Of a stretch of 64,000 nucleotides of DNA, positions 24,522 through 37,779 are shown in pieces; positions within the stretch are counted from its first letter, which is position 1, and each line of letters begins with the position of its first letter. The position numbers and the translations under genes were made by a program. The notes below the pieces were generated by a model. That model had not been told where the DNA came from. It saw only the letters and a list, made by a program, of their open reading frames with translations, and made no database searches. This DNA comes from Diadema setosum (taxonomy: Eukaryota; Echinodermata; Echinoidea; Diadematoida; Diadematidae). The stretch is from the NCBI GenBank assembly GCA_033980235.1, contig CM067067.1:20341239-20405238 (forward strand), in the 5' to 3' direction.

Positions 24522-26679
24522 TAGGCCACTTGATCACGCCCCAGCGATTATGCCTTTCTGCGACTGCAGCGACCTGTGCCCCACGAGGGGAGATTCAATG
24601 CGTCGGCACAGGTGGAATTTAGCAAGATTTGACACGAAATCGGGTGCCCCCAGTCAAGCGGTGCCAACAATGGATGACACAATCAGACATCATTGCAACT
24701 CGTCGGACGAGAGAGAGACAAAAGTGGCAATTCTGTAGGAAAGAGGAAAGATATCTTCAAAGGTCATGCCTTTTTATCTTTAAAAAAAAAAAAAAGTTGT
24801 ATATTCAAACTGCCATTGTGGATGGAAGTTGTCGGTCATTATTCCACTCTTAGTAGTTCCATACTTTCATCTTTGTGTGTAATCTGCTCCTCATGCTACA
24901 CTTCATAGGGGAAACATCCAACTATAATCAGCTACGGCATGACCCAAAATTTGGCGCAACGCCTTCACGTGCAAGCTGCTCAATGTAAGGAGACATTCTT
25001 CTTGTGTGTGAGACCCATCATGGCAGTCCATATGACCCGTGTTGAGGTGCAGGAAGGAACCCAGCTCCAGTATCAAAACCTCCCAGCATCCTCTATGAGA
25101 GTGCAGTGCAAAACAACATCACCACCACCACCACCACCACAACAACAACAACAACAACAACAACAGCAGCAGCAGCAACAACAACGACAACAACAATAAC
25201 AACAACAAGCCAAGTAGACCAATCACATGTCATTTGTATGGCTCATTACGCATGCCTCTTTACGCAAGTCTTTCCTGCCTTTGGAAAGCTTCCAAGGTCA
25301 TTTAATCCCGCTGTTGTAGCTCAGAGCGATGAATCAATCAAGTTGTAACGCTGCCAAGGCTGCCAGTCGCTAACCTCCATTTTCACACTCTCACCTTGGG
25401 GGGCGAGGAGAAGGAGAAAGAGCAGAAGGATGACATTTACTCATAAGTACTAAATGATTTATTTCTGGACGGCCCTTTCTTACGATGATTTGTCAGGATT
25501 GGTCACTGTTGAACTGCTACAAGCATCAAGAAACCTGGCTGCCCAAGAGCTGCCGACAAGTACTTGGATGGAGACGCTGAAAACGATGGCTCGCGTGCCA
25601 GTTTTTGTGGCCTGTAAACTCTCAGTCTGCTGAGCAGTTAACCGCATCCTGCCTTGTGGAAATGTGTGTGCCGTGATTGAACTATAAAATGATAGTACCC
25701 ATATATTTTTCTATACTCCTTGCCCCTCTTCCCCACACCTGACTACTCAAGTCTCTTTGGATTGCGTGGATATCCCTTCTGTGTACACAGTGATGAAAGC
25801 ATTTGCATGCTGTTAGTAAGCCAAACTCCACATCAGCACTCTGTATTGTTTACACTGAAATTTGATGTGTGTTTTTTTTTTTTCTTTTTGTAGCAATATT
25901 CATCAGGCGGGAAATCTACAGATGGCTGGTAGGGCTCTGAATACTGAAAATACAGTAATGAAAAGAAAATTTCGAGCATTTCTGAAATGTATGTACAGTC
26001 AGCTAATCACTTACAGTAGATGCTGCATTGGGGATGGGGACGGGAATGGGAATGATGGCTCTGCTTTGTTGTATCAAGGCAGCGTCAGAAAGCAACCTTG
26101 GCTGCTTATACCATCTTGTCTGCTTGGGTCTGTTCCCATTGCTCTGTACACCCCCCCTTTTTTTTTTCTATGTAACACTTCCCCATATGAGTTGGGAAGG
26201 GATTACTAAGGTGCCTTCAATCCGCCTGATCTCTTAATTAGTTGGCATGCTGAGCTTATACTAACAATGGCTTTCGTAACCTTTGCGTTAATTGTGACAC
26301 TCGCTTGGATGTCCCCACAGCTCAGCCTTGCTGTCAGAATGAGGAGATGCTTTGCTCCGATGTACCTATCACCTAAATTTCTCTCTCCCTCAAGCCTTGC
26401 CCCTTTCTTGGCATCAGTAACTACTGCCCTCAGCCTACGCATGTTGTAAACATCGTCTTAATCGTACTGACGTCTCGTGGCTACATCATGTATTGCACAA
26501 ACAAGCAAGCAGGAAATTCTCCTGGCTGTACATCAAAAGCACATGTATGCACACATGGCACACCGGCTTCTCTGTTTTCAATTCGGAAAGTTGCTGCTGG
26601 CCTCTGAAATCATCACATTACCTGAGCTCTGCAGCAACAACTCAAGTTGTGCCAAATGAAGCAGTGGTTTCACTACACA
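24522..26679. other. CDO1 downstream region, possible 3' UTR
   Basis: Apart from the trinucleotide tract no repeat is evident. No AATAAA was seen, so transcript extent is open. Confidence 0.4.
25117..25209. repeat. CAC/CAA/CAG trinucleotide tract
   Basis: Consecutive (CAC)n, (CAA)n, (CAG)n and CAA units, giving poly-Gln or poly-Thr frames without flanking coding sequence. It lies 0.6 kb past the CDO1 stop and may be in its 3' UTR. Confidence 0.9.
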
Positions 26680-26860
26680 TACAGTGCACTCCCGTTATAA
26701 CGAACATGGTTATAACAAATTCTGGTTACATCGTAGTAAAAATTCAGTCTGCAACATAATCGGCTCTATGTTTTTTATTGTTTATTGGTTCGACTATAAC
26801 GAAATTTCAATATAACAAAAGAAAACTGCTGGTCCCAAGGATTTTGTTATAATGGTTGAA
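26680..26860 (+). mobile_element. Pogo/Tigger-like MITE fragment
   Basis: The end TACAGTGCACTCCCGTTATA matches the CAGT..CCCGTTATAA terminal class of pogo-like elements. Internal TATAACGAA motifs follow. The right end is degenerate. Confidence 0.6.
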
Positions 26861-28160
26861 TGCAAATATATTACTTGCGAGTGCATTGCTGAATACAAGT
26901 CAGTGAATGATCAACCAATGAATACAGGTAATTGGAAATACATTTCTTGTTGTAAACTAGTAATCTTGGCAATCATACCTGGCAGATGCCAAAATGTAGA
27001 CCGCAGATTCATGTAATTGGGTGCCCAAAACGTGCCAGTGTGCAAGTGTAATGTAATGCTCCCTGAAAAACCCCACAGGACCGCATATACTGAATGCTGG
27101 CTGTACAACTCTTAGATTTGCATTTGATCAGTGAGATCACCGCATGTTATGTTGATGAGCCAAACAGAGGTGGCACTAACTACACACCTGTAACTTTCTG
27201 TTCCAAACATGCCACCTTTCTGTACAGAGTTGCTGTGTTGTTGTTGCTGTTTCTTTGTCTCTTTCCAACCACCAGGTTACAAAATACGCTCATGAGAAAT
27301 GTCACGATGTATATATTCATGTAATGAACAGCTGAAATTTATTTGTAAATACGTTGATATATGACATGAACATGCTGATGTGAAGTGTTTAAAACACACC
27401 GTATGAGGCTTGTACGGATAGAAAATAGGTATGAAATAATACAATTTGTTGCCTGACAAGATCATAAAGTCTCTTTCATTCTCTCTCTCTGTATCTCTCT
27501 TGTTCTGATTTTAAAAAAGAGTTGGTTAAGATGTGACCAACAAGTCCTTACACCTGTTACTATACACCTGTTAAGGATTTCTGAGGATGAATGTTAAAGA
27601 ATTCCTGCCAGAGTGAAAGTGATATGTCCCCTGAGTAGATTCTGCAGCCATACATATGATTATTCCCACCATCATCAGCTTGCACATTGTTTAACTTTCA
27701 ACGTGCCCATCCCGAATCTTTGGCCAGTGCCAAAGCGCTTATTCTCCCATGGCATTCATTGGGAAACTTGAGATGAATAGTGGCAAATAAATTTATTAAC
27801 ATCAAAACAAGGTAAATGTGTACAGTTCGATTATTTCCCAAGCCTTGGATTCTGTCATGCTTCAAAGCATTCTGCAAAATTGTCAAGATTGCGAGATAAC
27901 ACTGCCTTGTACGTTCAGACATGGGCGTGACACTTTGTGGGGGTTGAATTTATTACAAAATGTGGCCCTTTTAAGGGTTAGATGGTGAGGTTCATAGCAT
28001 TTTATATTGATTGTCTAGATCCTTGATATGTCATTTGGACCCATCATCAAGTTGAATAATGGTGCTTGTACACCAACCACAGTTTTAAGATGCAATTGGC
28101 CTTTCCCTAGATTTTTGTTGTGATGGGTGTTATGCAGCTATCCTAGCAATTTTTCAACAT
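26861..28160. other. Intergenic, nothing recognised
   Basis: Short unrelated frames only. Confidence 0.6.
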
Positions 28161-28316
28161 CTGGGGGGTGTTTCATCAACGTTTGTCAGCACAAAAAGTT
28201 GTCATCGCTGACAATCACCATAGTAACAGTCAGTGACCAGAGCATCTCAGCCAATCAAAACCAAGGATTTTGCTGAAATTGTCAGCACTGACAAACGTTG
28301 ATGAAACACCCCCCAG
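28161..28316. mobile_element. 156-bp hairpin MITE with GGGTGTTTCAT ends
   Basis: CTGGGGGGTGTTTCATCAAC at the left and its inverse GTTGATGAAACACCCCCCAG at the right. Adjacent arms carry GTTTGTCAGCAC and GTGCTGACAATTTC-type sequence. It is the same terminal class as the nested MITE at 32,002. Confidence 0.88.
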
Positions 28317-29884
28317 TTCAATTCTTCCTCTCCAGTGTTTCTCTTCTCTCTCTCATCAACCTTAAATGATTATACATTGTATGTTGTGTGATTTTGTGCA
28401 TTCAGGGACTGTTTTTGACTGTAGTATTTTTCCAAAACGGAGGCATTTCAGCATTTATCGTACCGTACAGTATTCACGATAAAGAAAACCTATCTGTAGA
28501 GATTTATTGATGATAGGAAATGACATATTAGCAATCTTTCTGTGCATATATGCTTGTCGTTACTTTTTATGTATCATTTAATAGCAGAGTGTCACTTGCA
28601 GCATACATTATGGCTAAACTGTCAGAAGATACTTATATTCAGTATCCCCACTGTGTTATATCTATGTATCCCACTGTTGATATCATGATGACTACAAACT
28701 ATAGATGAAAGGCACTTGCTCAGCGTGAATTTCTTGCACCTCTCCACCATTTTGTAACCCCATCTGCCAAGTGATATTATTTTGCGTTTGTTTTCCTTTT
28801 TGCTTTTGTTTTCCTTTTTGCTTTTTTCCCCTTGGGGATGGGGGGGGGGGGGGAGGAGGAGGAGGGATAGAGTTTCATAGAGAGGGATGTGGAATACCAG
28901 TGGGGTAGGGCTGTGGAGAGTATTAAATAACAGAAATATCATTGCTGTGTCTAGGAGATAACTGGGGTCACATTTTATGGGCACAAAAAAAGACCACCTT
29001 GCCTGTTTCTCATTGGTGGGCCAGAAGAGGAACAAGAACAGAATGTGGTAAAAGCTGATGCACGTTTCACAAGGAATTAGATTATCAGTTGTTGATAGGT
29101 GAAATGCTGTGCTACTCCAGTAATACTTGCATTTCTCCCTCTTTGATGGATGAAGCCTGTGAGGCTTCTTTATGGTTTTTTTTTTTGTTTTGTTTTGTTG
29201 GGGGGGGGGGGGGTCATTTTCAAAGAGGCCACATTTATAAGTTGATGCTAGCATTTCAAAGAACACTGCAACTTTCTGTACCCGCATGGTGAACGTCTCC
29301 CCCTGTATTGATGTTAATAAATAGGGCTGTGCTATACCAAAGAGTGTCGCTCCAATTCTCTCCAAAAACAGACATCTCATTATACTCGTCAAGCAAATCC
29401 ATTCATTTCAAAAGAAAGAAAGCAAGGAAAGAAAATGTATGGGGGGGGGGGGACACTCTGATATTGGTTACTTCACAAGGAAAAAGGTGCCTTATTGTGA
29501 AAAAATTTAGTCTTGGTCTTGGTAAGCATTTACAACACATTGTACCAAGAAGAAAGGCCAATTTTTCTTTTCTTGTCTGGTAAATTATCCCAGCAGATTA
29601 AAAAACAAAACAAAACAATTACAGTCAGCGCCAGTGCACTGAAATCACAGTAATTGTTTGGGATTTTAATTCAAGTGCATGAGCCCCCACCCCCAACAAA
29701 AATGTTATTTCAATGAAAAGCATCCTGTGTTTTGAGATTTGCATCCATAGTCAGTGTGGCCTAGGTTAGCCCTCCACTTCTTGATTAAACCATGACCCAG
29801 AATTTCTTCTCAGATATCAGTTTAAAGGAAATTCTAATGCCATGAATCATTGGCTTGGGATAAATGCAATCCTTTTCTTACAGG

Positions 29885-30058
29885 TACAGTAAAGCCTTGT
29901 TATAAAGATGTCGGATATGACAAATCCCTCTTTTAACAAGGTGATTATCAGATCAGGTCCCAACTCATTGTTTTTGTAGCCTGATACAGCAAGAAACCTG
30001 ATATAACAAAGTAACTGTTGTGATTTTCAGGTAGTTATTTAAACAAGGTTTCCCTGTA
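29885..30058. mobile_element. Pogo-like MITE, diverged
   Basis: TACAGTAAAGCCTTGTTATA (left) and AACAAGGTTTCCCTGTA (right) are inverses with mismatches. It is 174 bp with GATATAAC repeats inside and TA at both edges. Confidence 0.72.
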
Positions 30059-31004
30059 TGGGTAATTTAGGGGGAATGCAGTGGTTGACCCATTTCCAAA
30101 ACTGATGTAATGTAGTACATTGATGAATGACCTTATACCAGTATTCTTTTCAAACATTTATACATATAACTATTACACACAAATATACTGACTCATATAT
30201 TCGGCTTTAAATGCATGATAAGTGTTTGCTACCCAGCTTTGAGCATTTGTTTTTGCTAAGTTTTATTTAGTAAAGGTACTTGTGGAGGTAACAAGAATAT
30301 TTTGTGCCAAGATGTCCATAACTTGGTTGTTTTAGTTTGACTGTTGTTTACAATTACATTTAGAGAAATGCATGTGATCATTAATCTGACCTCCAATTGT
30401 GACAATGTTTTATGATTTTCTCTGAATGCATGGACTTTTTACTTTTCATCAGAAAGGAAAAGAGACCTTTGTTAGAAGACATGGTGTCATCATTTTGACT
30501 TTTATTAAAATGTTTCAATAAAAGAAGAAGTATGTGATTAAGATGTCACAGTGATTTGACATCTACAAAGTTTTGTCACTGAAGAAATAATTTTACTGCA
30601 GCTTACTGACGAGGTCATCTTGTGTGAGAATGTTTTGACCAGCATATTATGTTGGTATTCTCTTTAAAGCAGTCATGTGGCTGTATGAATTGGATCCTTC
30701 TCTATTTTGGAGAGGAGAAAAAAAAAATTGAATAAAAAGCTCATCATATTTTTGTTGTTTGGCATGACAAGAATGAATATGTAATTGTGTTGGGTCTGTG
30801 TGTATTTGTGTGTGCATGTGTGTGTGTGTGTGTGTGTGAATACATATCTGTCATGAAAGAAGATAATAAAGAATAAAGCACTCTGAAAGGAACAACACCA
30901 AGCAAATGACTTGTGATATCTTTGTGTTGTGTGATTTACTCATGAGATCTCGAGCAAGTTCCACGGGAAGTGCCATTTGTCAACCTGAGGCTTTTTTTTT
31001 TTTG

Positions 31005-31200
31005 TACAGTGGAAACCCGATATAAAGAGATCTAATATAACAAAGTACCTGATATAACAAACTGATTTCTCCTGTCCGTATGAATTTATTTTCTGTGTTT
31101 TGTATTCTTTATTGACTACTGATATAACAAAATATCTGATACAAAGAAACAAAATTTGTCTTGGTCACAATTAGGATTTCATTATACGGAGTTTCCACTA
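31005..31200. mobile_element. Pogo-like MITE
   Basis: TACAGTGGAAACCCGATATA at the left and TTATACGGAGTTTCCACTA at the right bound 196 bp with several CTGATATAACAAA repeats. Confidence 0.75.
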
Positions 31201-31492
31201 CGTATATGATGGTTGTGGTTGTAACGTAGCTGCTACGGAGTGAGAATGTTCCCTTGCGAGGCTTGGTCTATCATCCAGTTCCATAATATTGTTGACTACT
31301 GCTGGTGTGAATAGGTTTGTATATCACAAATTCTGGAACTGTTTGATTAAAATATGTATCCAGGATTATCAATCTATCTAGGTTTAATTTTTCTGCACCC
31401 ACTATGTTCCACCACTGAATAATTTTTTTTTTCTGTCTTTCTTTTGTGATGTCCTTAATAGTTTGTTACAGCTGAAATAAGTGCCACAGTGC

Positions 31493-31700
31493 TTAAAGGA
31501 AACCAAGACCCAAATATAAATATGGATCGAGTGAAAGCAGCCATTTTTAGTAGAGCACGTTGGTAAAAGTTTTATGAAAATTGGGAAATTGATTAAAAAG
31601 TTATAAATGTTCAAAGTTTCGGGGCTGAAGTTGCTGGATATGAGAACAATATGCTTCATGATGTCATTATGTACCACCGTATAAAGAAAATGCAACATAC
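31493..31700 (+). mobile_element. Half copy of a family B palindromic MITE
   Basis: Starts TTAAAGGAAACCAAGACCC and follows the left arm (GTGAAAGCAGCC, TAGTAGAGCACGTTGG) to about 31,700. The inverted right arm is missing. Confidence 0.7.
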
Positions 31701-31763
31701 ACTACACAGCATATTTTCACTCTTCTAGCACATTTGAAGAGTACCCGAGGTACTTGACTTACC

Positions 31764-31764
<1 letters not shown>

Positions 31765-31803
<39 letters not shown>

Positions 31804-31833
31804 GTGTGTGTGTGTGTGCGTGTGTGTGTGTGT
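31765..31833. repeat. (GT)n microsatellite
   Basis: About 34 GT units with two GC interruptions. Confidence 0.95.
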
Positions 31834-31873
31834 ACACTTACCCATGGTGTAAAACGGGGATACACATACGAAC

Positions 31874-32346
31874 TTTACGGGGATTGCTAGTAACTGATCA
31901 GTGGGAATTCTGGGGGATGATTGTTCCAATCCTAGCGGGATTCATTGAAGAGTACATTATGTAGGGCTTACACTGTACACTGTACAGGCATGCTAACCTG
32001 GGCCCTGTTTCATAAAGCTGTTCATATACTGTAGTTACGAACAACTTACGAGTGACTGGTGATCAGTTCTGATGTGCTATACTTATCAGAATTTCCATAA
32101 TTCAGCACAAGAACTGATCACCAGTCGCTCGCAAGTCGTTCGTAACTTTACGAACAGCTTTATGAAACACCCCCTGGAAACATTAAACTGCACATTACTT
32201 GAATACGAGACCATTCTGAAGCAATTAATTTTCAGACAACAATAGATACATAATATACTCTTAAATGAATCCCGCAAGGATTGGAACAATCATCCCCCAG
32301 CATTCCCACTGATTCCCACTGATCAGTTACTAGCCATCCCCTTTAA
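31874..32346. mobile_element. Family A palindromic MITE copy 2, split by a nested MITE
   Basis: The left arm starts near ACGGGGATTGCTAGTAACTG (the terminal TTAA is eroded) and the right end is CTAGCCATCCCCTTTAA. The centre is interrupted at the point where copy 1 reads GCTAACCTGGAAGCATTAAA by the insert at about 32,002-32,172. Confidence 0.85.
32002..32172. mobile_element. Hairpin MITE nested in family A copy 2
   Basis: Ends are CCCTGTTTCATAAAGCTGTT and the inverse AACAGCTTTATGAAACACCC, with an inner arm containing AACTGATCACCAGTCGCTC. CCTGG occurs on both sides (31,997-32,001 and 32,173-32,177) and fits a 5-bp target duplication. The GTTTCATAAA-type end recurs at 28,161. Confidence 0.82.
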
Positions 32347-32586
32347 GTACTGTTATGCTTGGGTATTGTTATTCCCTTGGCTAAACCACAAATTCACAAT
32401 ACAATGAAAGGTCCTGAACTAAACGCCTCATTCAATATATACCTGGTACATGTAGTAGGCCCTATTTAGTGTTGTGTAGAAAGTATTGCATGATTTAGTC
32501 TCATGACAGGAAAAGATGTGGAATTGTCTTCTTTAAAACTCGTCTTGGCTCTTTTAAATTGGTGCACCAGGTTAAACAAGGTACTG

Positions 32587-33055
32587 TTAAAGGGAAATAT
32601 TACCCAGATATAATTATTTACTTGGATTGAGTGAACATCACAGCAATATTATTAGAACACACCAGTGATGTTTGAGGGAAATCAGATAACGTTTTCAAAA
32701 GTTACAAATGTTAAAGTTTCAGTGTTGCCATAGTGGATGAAAAGGCAACACTTTGTTATGTCATTGCTGGACAATTATTTAAAGAAAATATTAAAATTCA
32801 ACATATTTCTTTTTTTTTCTCATATTGAAAGAATACTTAACCTAACTCTTTCAAAAAGCAGAGGGAATTAGTATTATGCCTAACATACATAATGTCAGTT
32901 AATTCATAACAAGGCAAGGGAATGTACATGCATATTTTTCATTAAAAGATTACATTTTTTTGTCTTATTTTCCTCAAACTTCGCCACTGTGTTCTAATAT
33001 TGCTGCATTCACTCAGTCCACATAAATTTTAGCGTAAATTATCATTTTCCCTTTT
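32587..33055. mobile_element. Diverged family B palindromic MITE
   Basis: Starts TTAAAGGGAAATATTACCC; the right arm carries GTGTTCTAATATTGCTGCAT, ATTCACTCAGTCCA and TTTTCCCTTTT. It is older than the other copies: the arms differ and the right TTAA is lost. Confidence 0.72.
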
Positions 33056-33786
33056 TGTGCCTCTTTATGCTGATAAGTTGATTAGTCATTGTAGGCTTAT
33101 TCATGGTCAGTCAGGTACTCTTACTATACGGGCCTCATGACCCATGGCTAGTTAACGTCAAGCCCGTGTATTGAGTGGTGCTAGAAAGGGTGTGAGTGAC
33201 TTGTGAAGTACTCTGAGTGTTGGGCGCAGTGAAAGGTTTGTGACGAAAGGGCGGCATTCAGTGGAGTTGACATGATTGCTTATCAAATAAAAACGGTCGA
33301 AGATGTATATAGCCCGGCGTATAATATTCGTTTCACATGTTTTCGTGAAACAGTGGCATATCAGTGGCATCATGAAATCATGAATATGCAAATAAGGTGA
33401 GATGACAATAAGTGTCTTTACAGACATACGTTTTTAGACCTACATGAGAAATTTAGAAGATATTTTGGGCTGCGGAATATTTCTGGCAACCCTCACGTCA
33501 GATTTATCATGTTAGTGGACATAGCGGGAGCGTGCATGATGCAGGATCTCTACTGCACGGGTTTTAAGGAATCCAAGCGTTTGGGAATTTGAAACTGACA
33601 AAGAAAAAAAAAAAGAAAGAAAAAGTTAGTGCACCGGGTGGATTTCTTACCATTGTTTTGCGGTGGTAGAGCAACTGAAAATGAATTAGATTGAAATGAA
33701 TGGACTGTCACAGGCCCGTAGCCAGGATTTTTCAAGGGGGGGTGCGGTCACTAAAAAAACGGACCTTCGGTACCAATACCAATGAT

Positions 33787-33901
<115 letters not shown>

Positions 33902-35575
33902 TTTGGACGACCGAACTACAAAAGTTGTATAAGACTCTGCGCGCGAAGCGCGCCGCAAATTGTGAATTTTGACTGTTTTAATGACGTTTTAAAGTCTCGA
34001 GGAAATTTGTATTTTTGTCTGTTGCATGCAATCGCGTTACGGTATTTCATCTAGGAAATAGTAAAAACTCATTTTGCCAGGAAGTTGCAAAGTTTAATTG
34101 TGTTCGAGACTCTGCGCGCGTAGCGCGCCGCAAAATTGAGAATAGTGATTTTCCTGGTGTTGTTTTAACTTTTATTTTTTCTATTGTATACCCGCGTTAG
34201 CAGGCCTGAAGCCAGGATTTTTAAAGGAAGGGGGGATTGCGTTAATTAACAAAACGGTCCTTTGATACTGTCCCGGGAGGGGTAGCGACAATTAAAAGGT
34301 GGACACCATGCTCATACATGGACTTTCAAAATGGCCCCTAAACGAGTAATGATCATATGATTTTTTCGGGCCTTAAAAACAAGTATTCCTTAAATGTTTC
34401 CTGCACCCTAAAGAAGTACTTCATCATGATTGAATAATATACCATTTTCCCAAATTTCGGCCTTTTTGATACCCTTTGATTATATACACTCGTACATCAC
34501 ACTTTCCATCTAATCCGTGAGAAAAAACGACCCCTATTACGCGATTTCTTTAGCGAGTATGGTCACGGTGTCCACCTTTCAGTTGGAGTTTTCCATCCCA
34601 TTGGATGCTGTTTGGAAGATGAAACATTCACTTTACTATACAGTATATCAGCCGTTGGTATGCGAGTTTGTCAAAAACGAAAATAAATAAGAAAATTTTT
34701 AAAACAAAATGAATTGTAAATGTGAACCATTTATATTTTGCCTCCTTGTGGTAGGATATGGCAGCATTTCCGAACTTTCAAATAATCATTTTAGATTTAA
34801 TAATATTAAAGGTAGTAGATCCGATTCGCAAACATCTCCAATATCAGTCAAATGTCATATTAACCATCATGCTAAGAAGGTTTTCTTTGTGAAATTTGGA
34901 GGTCAGTGAAATTCAAATATTAAACATCCGTTAGCCATTGGAAGAAGTTGAGTACAAATTCAGACCTCAGGCTTAGTGCTCAGATGTTTTCCTATTTGAT
35001 TTGATCTGTCTTACTGTGCACACTAAGATACATACTGGAATGGTTATTTCTTATTTATTAAATTATAGTAGCATATTTGGTTACTAGCTGTCTCTAGGCA
35101 TTTTCGAATTTGGGCTGCAAAGAGATCCACTACCTTTAAGTTAGAAGAGAGATAAGTAAATAATGATAAAATAAACAAACAAAAAAGAATGAGTTTCTTT
35201 TGTAATATTATCTGACAAACTTTTTACTTTACCATTTTACTTCATAGCTCAGCACTTTCCATTCTCTCTCATACCCTCTTACCCATTACATTTATATGAA
35301 ATACAACTAAAATGAGTTTGCGTGCCTGCATAATACTCTTTGGAAATTATAAGTGAAAATGTTCTTAGGTTTTGGCTCACTTTAAAATGAGAACCAATAG
35401 AACTGTCACAACATGAGAAAATGTATAAGTAATAATCAACACTACATTTCCGAATTTGGCCTGCAAAGAAATCCGCTACCTGTAAGTTAGAAAAGAGATT
35501 AGTAAATAATGATAAAATAAACAACAAAAAAGAATGAGTTTCTACCGCCGTATCCAGAACAGAGCCTGAAACGGT

Positions 35576-35595
35576 CAGTGGCGTATCTAGGGAAA
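35576..35595 (+). mobile_element. End of another transposon nested in the 33.7-37.0 kb element
   Basis: CAGTGGCGTATCTAGGG resembles the terminal repeat of a common invertebrate DNA transposon type. The matching opposite end was not found, so only one end is supported. Confidence 0.3.
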
Positions 35596-35760
35596 ACGGC
35601 GCCCGGGGCAAGCACGAAAATTGCGCCCCTAATTTCTGAAAAAGTGTTCAACCCCAACCCCATCCCGGTAGGGACTTTAAATAAAGTCCACATGATGCTT
35701 TTTCAAGCACTTAAAAGGGATCTTTTGAGGGTGATTTAATTGTAATGAATTTTGATAGAT

Positions 35761-36511
35761 TTTGGCGAGCGAGCGCAGCGAGCGAGCCGAAAATCTTTGT
35801 ATTTCAGCTTACAAAACATGGAATTCTTGTCATTTTTTGCTTACCAAATCTTACAATTCTAATCAAGATATAGTGACGGCCTTATAGATAACGATTTATA
35901 CCAAAAAAGTGAGGACTTTCAAAAATACTCTAAATTAGTACGCGCGAGTGAGCTGCATGAAATTTGTATATGTCCTCGTCATCATCACGTATATTGTTCT
36001 TATCTTTTTTTATATAAATTTTGGCGAGCGAGCGCAGCGAGCGAGCCGAAAATTTTTGTATTTCAGCTTACAAAACATGGAATTCTTGTCATTTTTTGCT
36101 TATTAAATCTCACAATTATAGTGACGACGTTATTGATAACGATTTATACCGACAAAGTGAGGATTTGAAAAAATACTCTAAATTAGTACGAGCGAGTGAG
36201 CCGAAATTTGTATATTTCTGCGTCATCATTACGTTTTTTTCTTATCTTTTTTGTGTGTTTTTTTTGTGCCCCCTCCCCCGTATGTTCGAAACTGTTGGCG
36301 TCCTCCTTTGATAAAATCGGCGATCGCTTCAGAACGAATGAAATTGCAGTCGCTGCTCCGTGTAACATTTTTTCCTGCTGAATATAAAATGACATGAGTG
36401 AACACAATAGACATTATCATTTTGTCCGCGTCATCGTCACGTTTTGTTCGTATCTTCTTCTCTTTTTTTTATACAAATTTTGGCGAGCGAGCGCAGCGAG
36501 CGAGCCGAATA
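35761..36511 (+). repeat. Diverged tandem repeat with GC-rich palindromic heads
   Basis: Three copies of a head GGCGAGCGAGCGCAGCGAGC followed by TTTTTGTATTTCAG (near 35,763, 36,021 and 36,480). The first two also share a body of about 200 bp including GGAATTCTTGTCATTTTTTG. The third has only the head. Confidence 0.75.
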
Positions 36512-37349
36512 TTTTTGTATTTCAGTTTACAAATCTATCACAATCGGTCACACCCTCTCGTTATCAACGTCAAAGTTGTAATGGATAATCAATGTCATCC
36601 ACGAATCGCACGTACTCGGGCGGCCAGTGGAAAAAAAAAAAAAAAAAAAAAACCACCGGTCACACGCGCCAAGGGCCATGGCATGCAGTGCCAATATAAT
36701 AATAGCTCGCACAGATTGATACATAACATTTGTGTTTGTGTGCATGGGGACAATCCGATGGTTCATACAACAAAAGGGTTTCGTACAATTATTTTTAACA
36801 TTGTTAAACGTACTCTTCCACATTTACGTAGCATATAATGTGTCTTTATATTTATTTGGATTGTTATCTTGAGAATTGCTAAAAACCGTTATTATGAAAA
36901 AGTGGACCTTTCAGAATTGGGGGGGGGGGGGGGGGGGGGGGGGTGCGTACGCACCCGACGCACCCCCCTGGCTACGGGCCTGCTGTCATACCATAGTCGA
37001 CCAGTCGAACGCAATTTGCATGATATAGGAAGCGACGATTTCCATGCAGATTAATGATGCGGCTATATGATGGAATTCATGTTTACGGGAAGCATGTATA
37101 AGGTTATAATATAGCCCAATAATGCAATATTAGTATTGACGGGGTTGCAAAACCAGAGCTGTCAGTAAGTCTCTCGGTAATGCGCATTTCACGCATTTCC
37201 CATTTTCTCACCCTGCACATTTTGAAAAATGGCCGCCATATGGCTTTCCTTGGCAAAATTTCATAAAAAATAAATCAATATTTAGAATTGTCTTAAATAC
37301 TCTTGTGTGTATTTTAATCCTCATGTAGGCCTATGCCAAATTTGGTGTT

Positions 37350-37779
37350 TTAAAGGGCCCCTGAAATCCAAATGCATGTTGATTTGTGTTGATTTATGAT
37401 ACCCTCAACATCACTTTTGCGGTGAAACGAATATGTAGAAATATTTCATATATTTTTAACGATTTTTTCTTCTAATTTTCTTCAGATTACTTGGGAACGC
37501 CCACAAAAAAAAAAATCCTTCCAAACCAATATTCCTCAGATGACCTCATCTGTCAATCATTGACAAATGAGGTCATCTGAGGAATATTGGTTTGGAAGGA
37601 TTTTTTTTTTTCTTTTTTTTTTGGTGGGCGTTTCCGAGTAACCTGAAGAAATATAGAAGAAAAAAATTGTTAAAGATATATGGAATGTTTCTAGATATTT
37701 GTTTCACCGCAAAAGTGATGTTGAGGGTATCATCAATCAACACAAATCAACATGCATTTGGATTTCAGGGGCCCTTTAA
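37350..37779. mobile_element. Near-perfect 430-bp TTAA-bounded palindrome
   Basis: TTAAAGGGCCCCTGAAATCC at the left and its exact inverse at the right. The arms match over most of about 205 bp with scattered mismatches, and the centre at 37,564 carries CCTCATCTGTCAATC. A single strand would fold into one long hairpin. Confidence 0.92.

Noticed and set aside
24939..25348. Poly-Gln and poly-Thr frames
   Set aside because: Translation of the CAC/CAA/CAG tract; no coding sequence on either side.
28622..29392. A 256-codon minus-strand open frame, one of the longest in the window
   Set aside because: It runs through G/A homopolymers that give Pro- and Lys-rich stretches, has no recognisable domain or splice context, and its composition is that of non-coding DNA.
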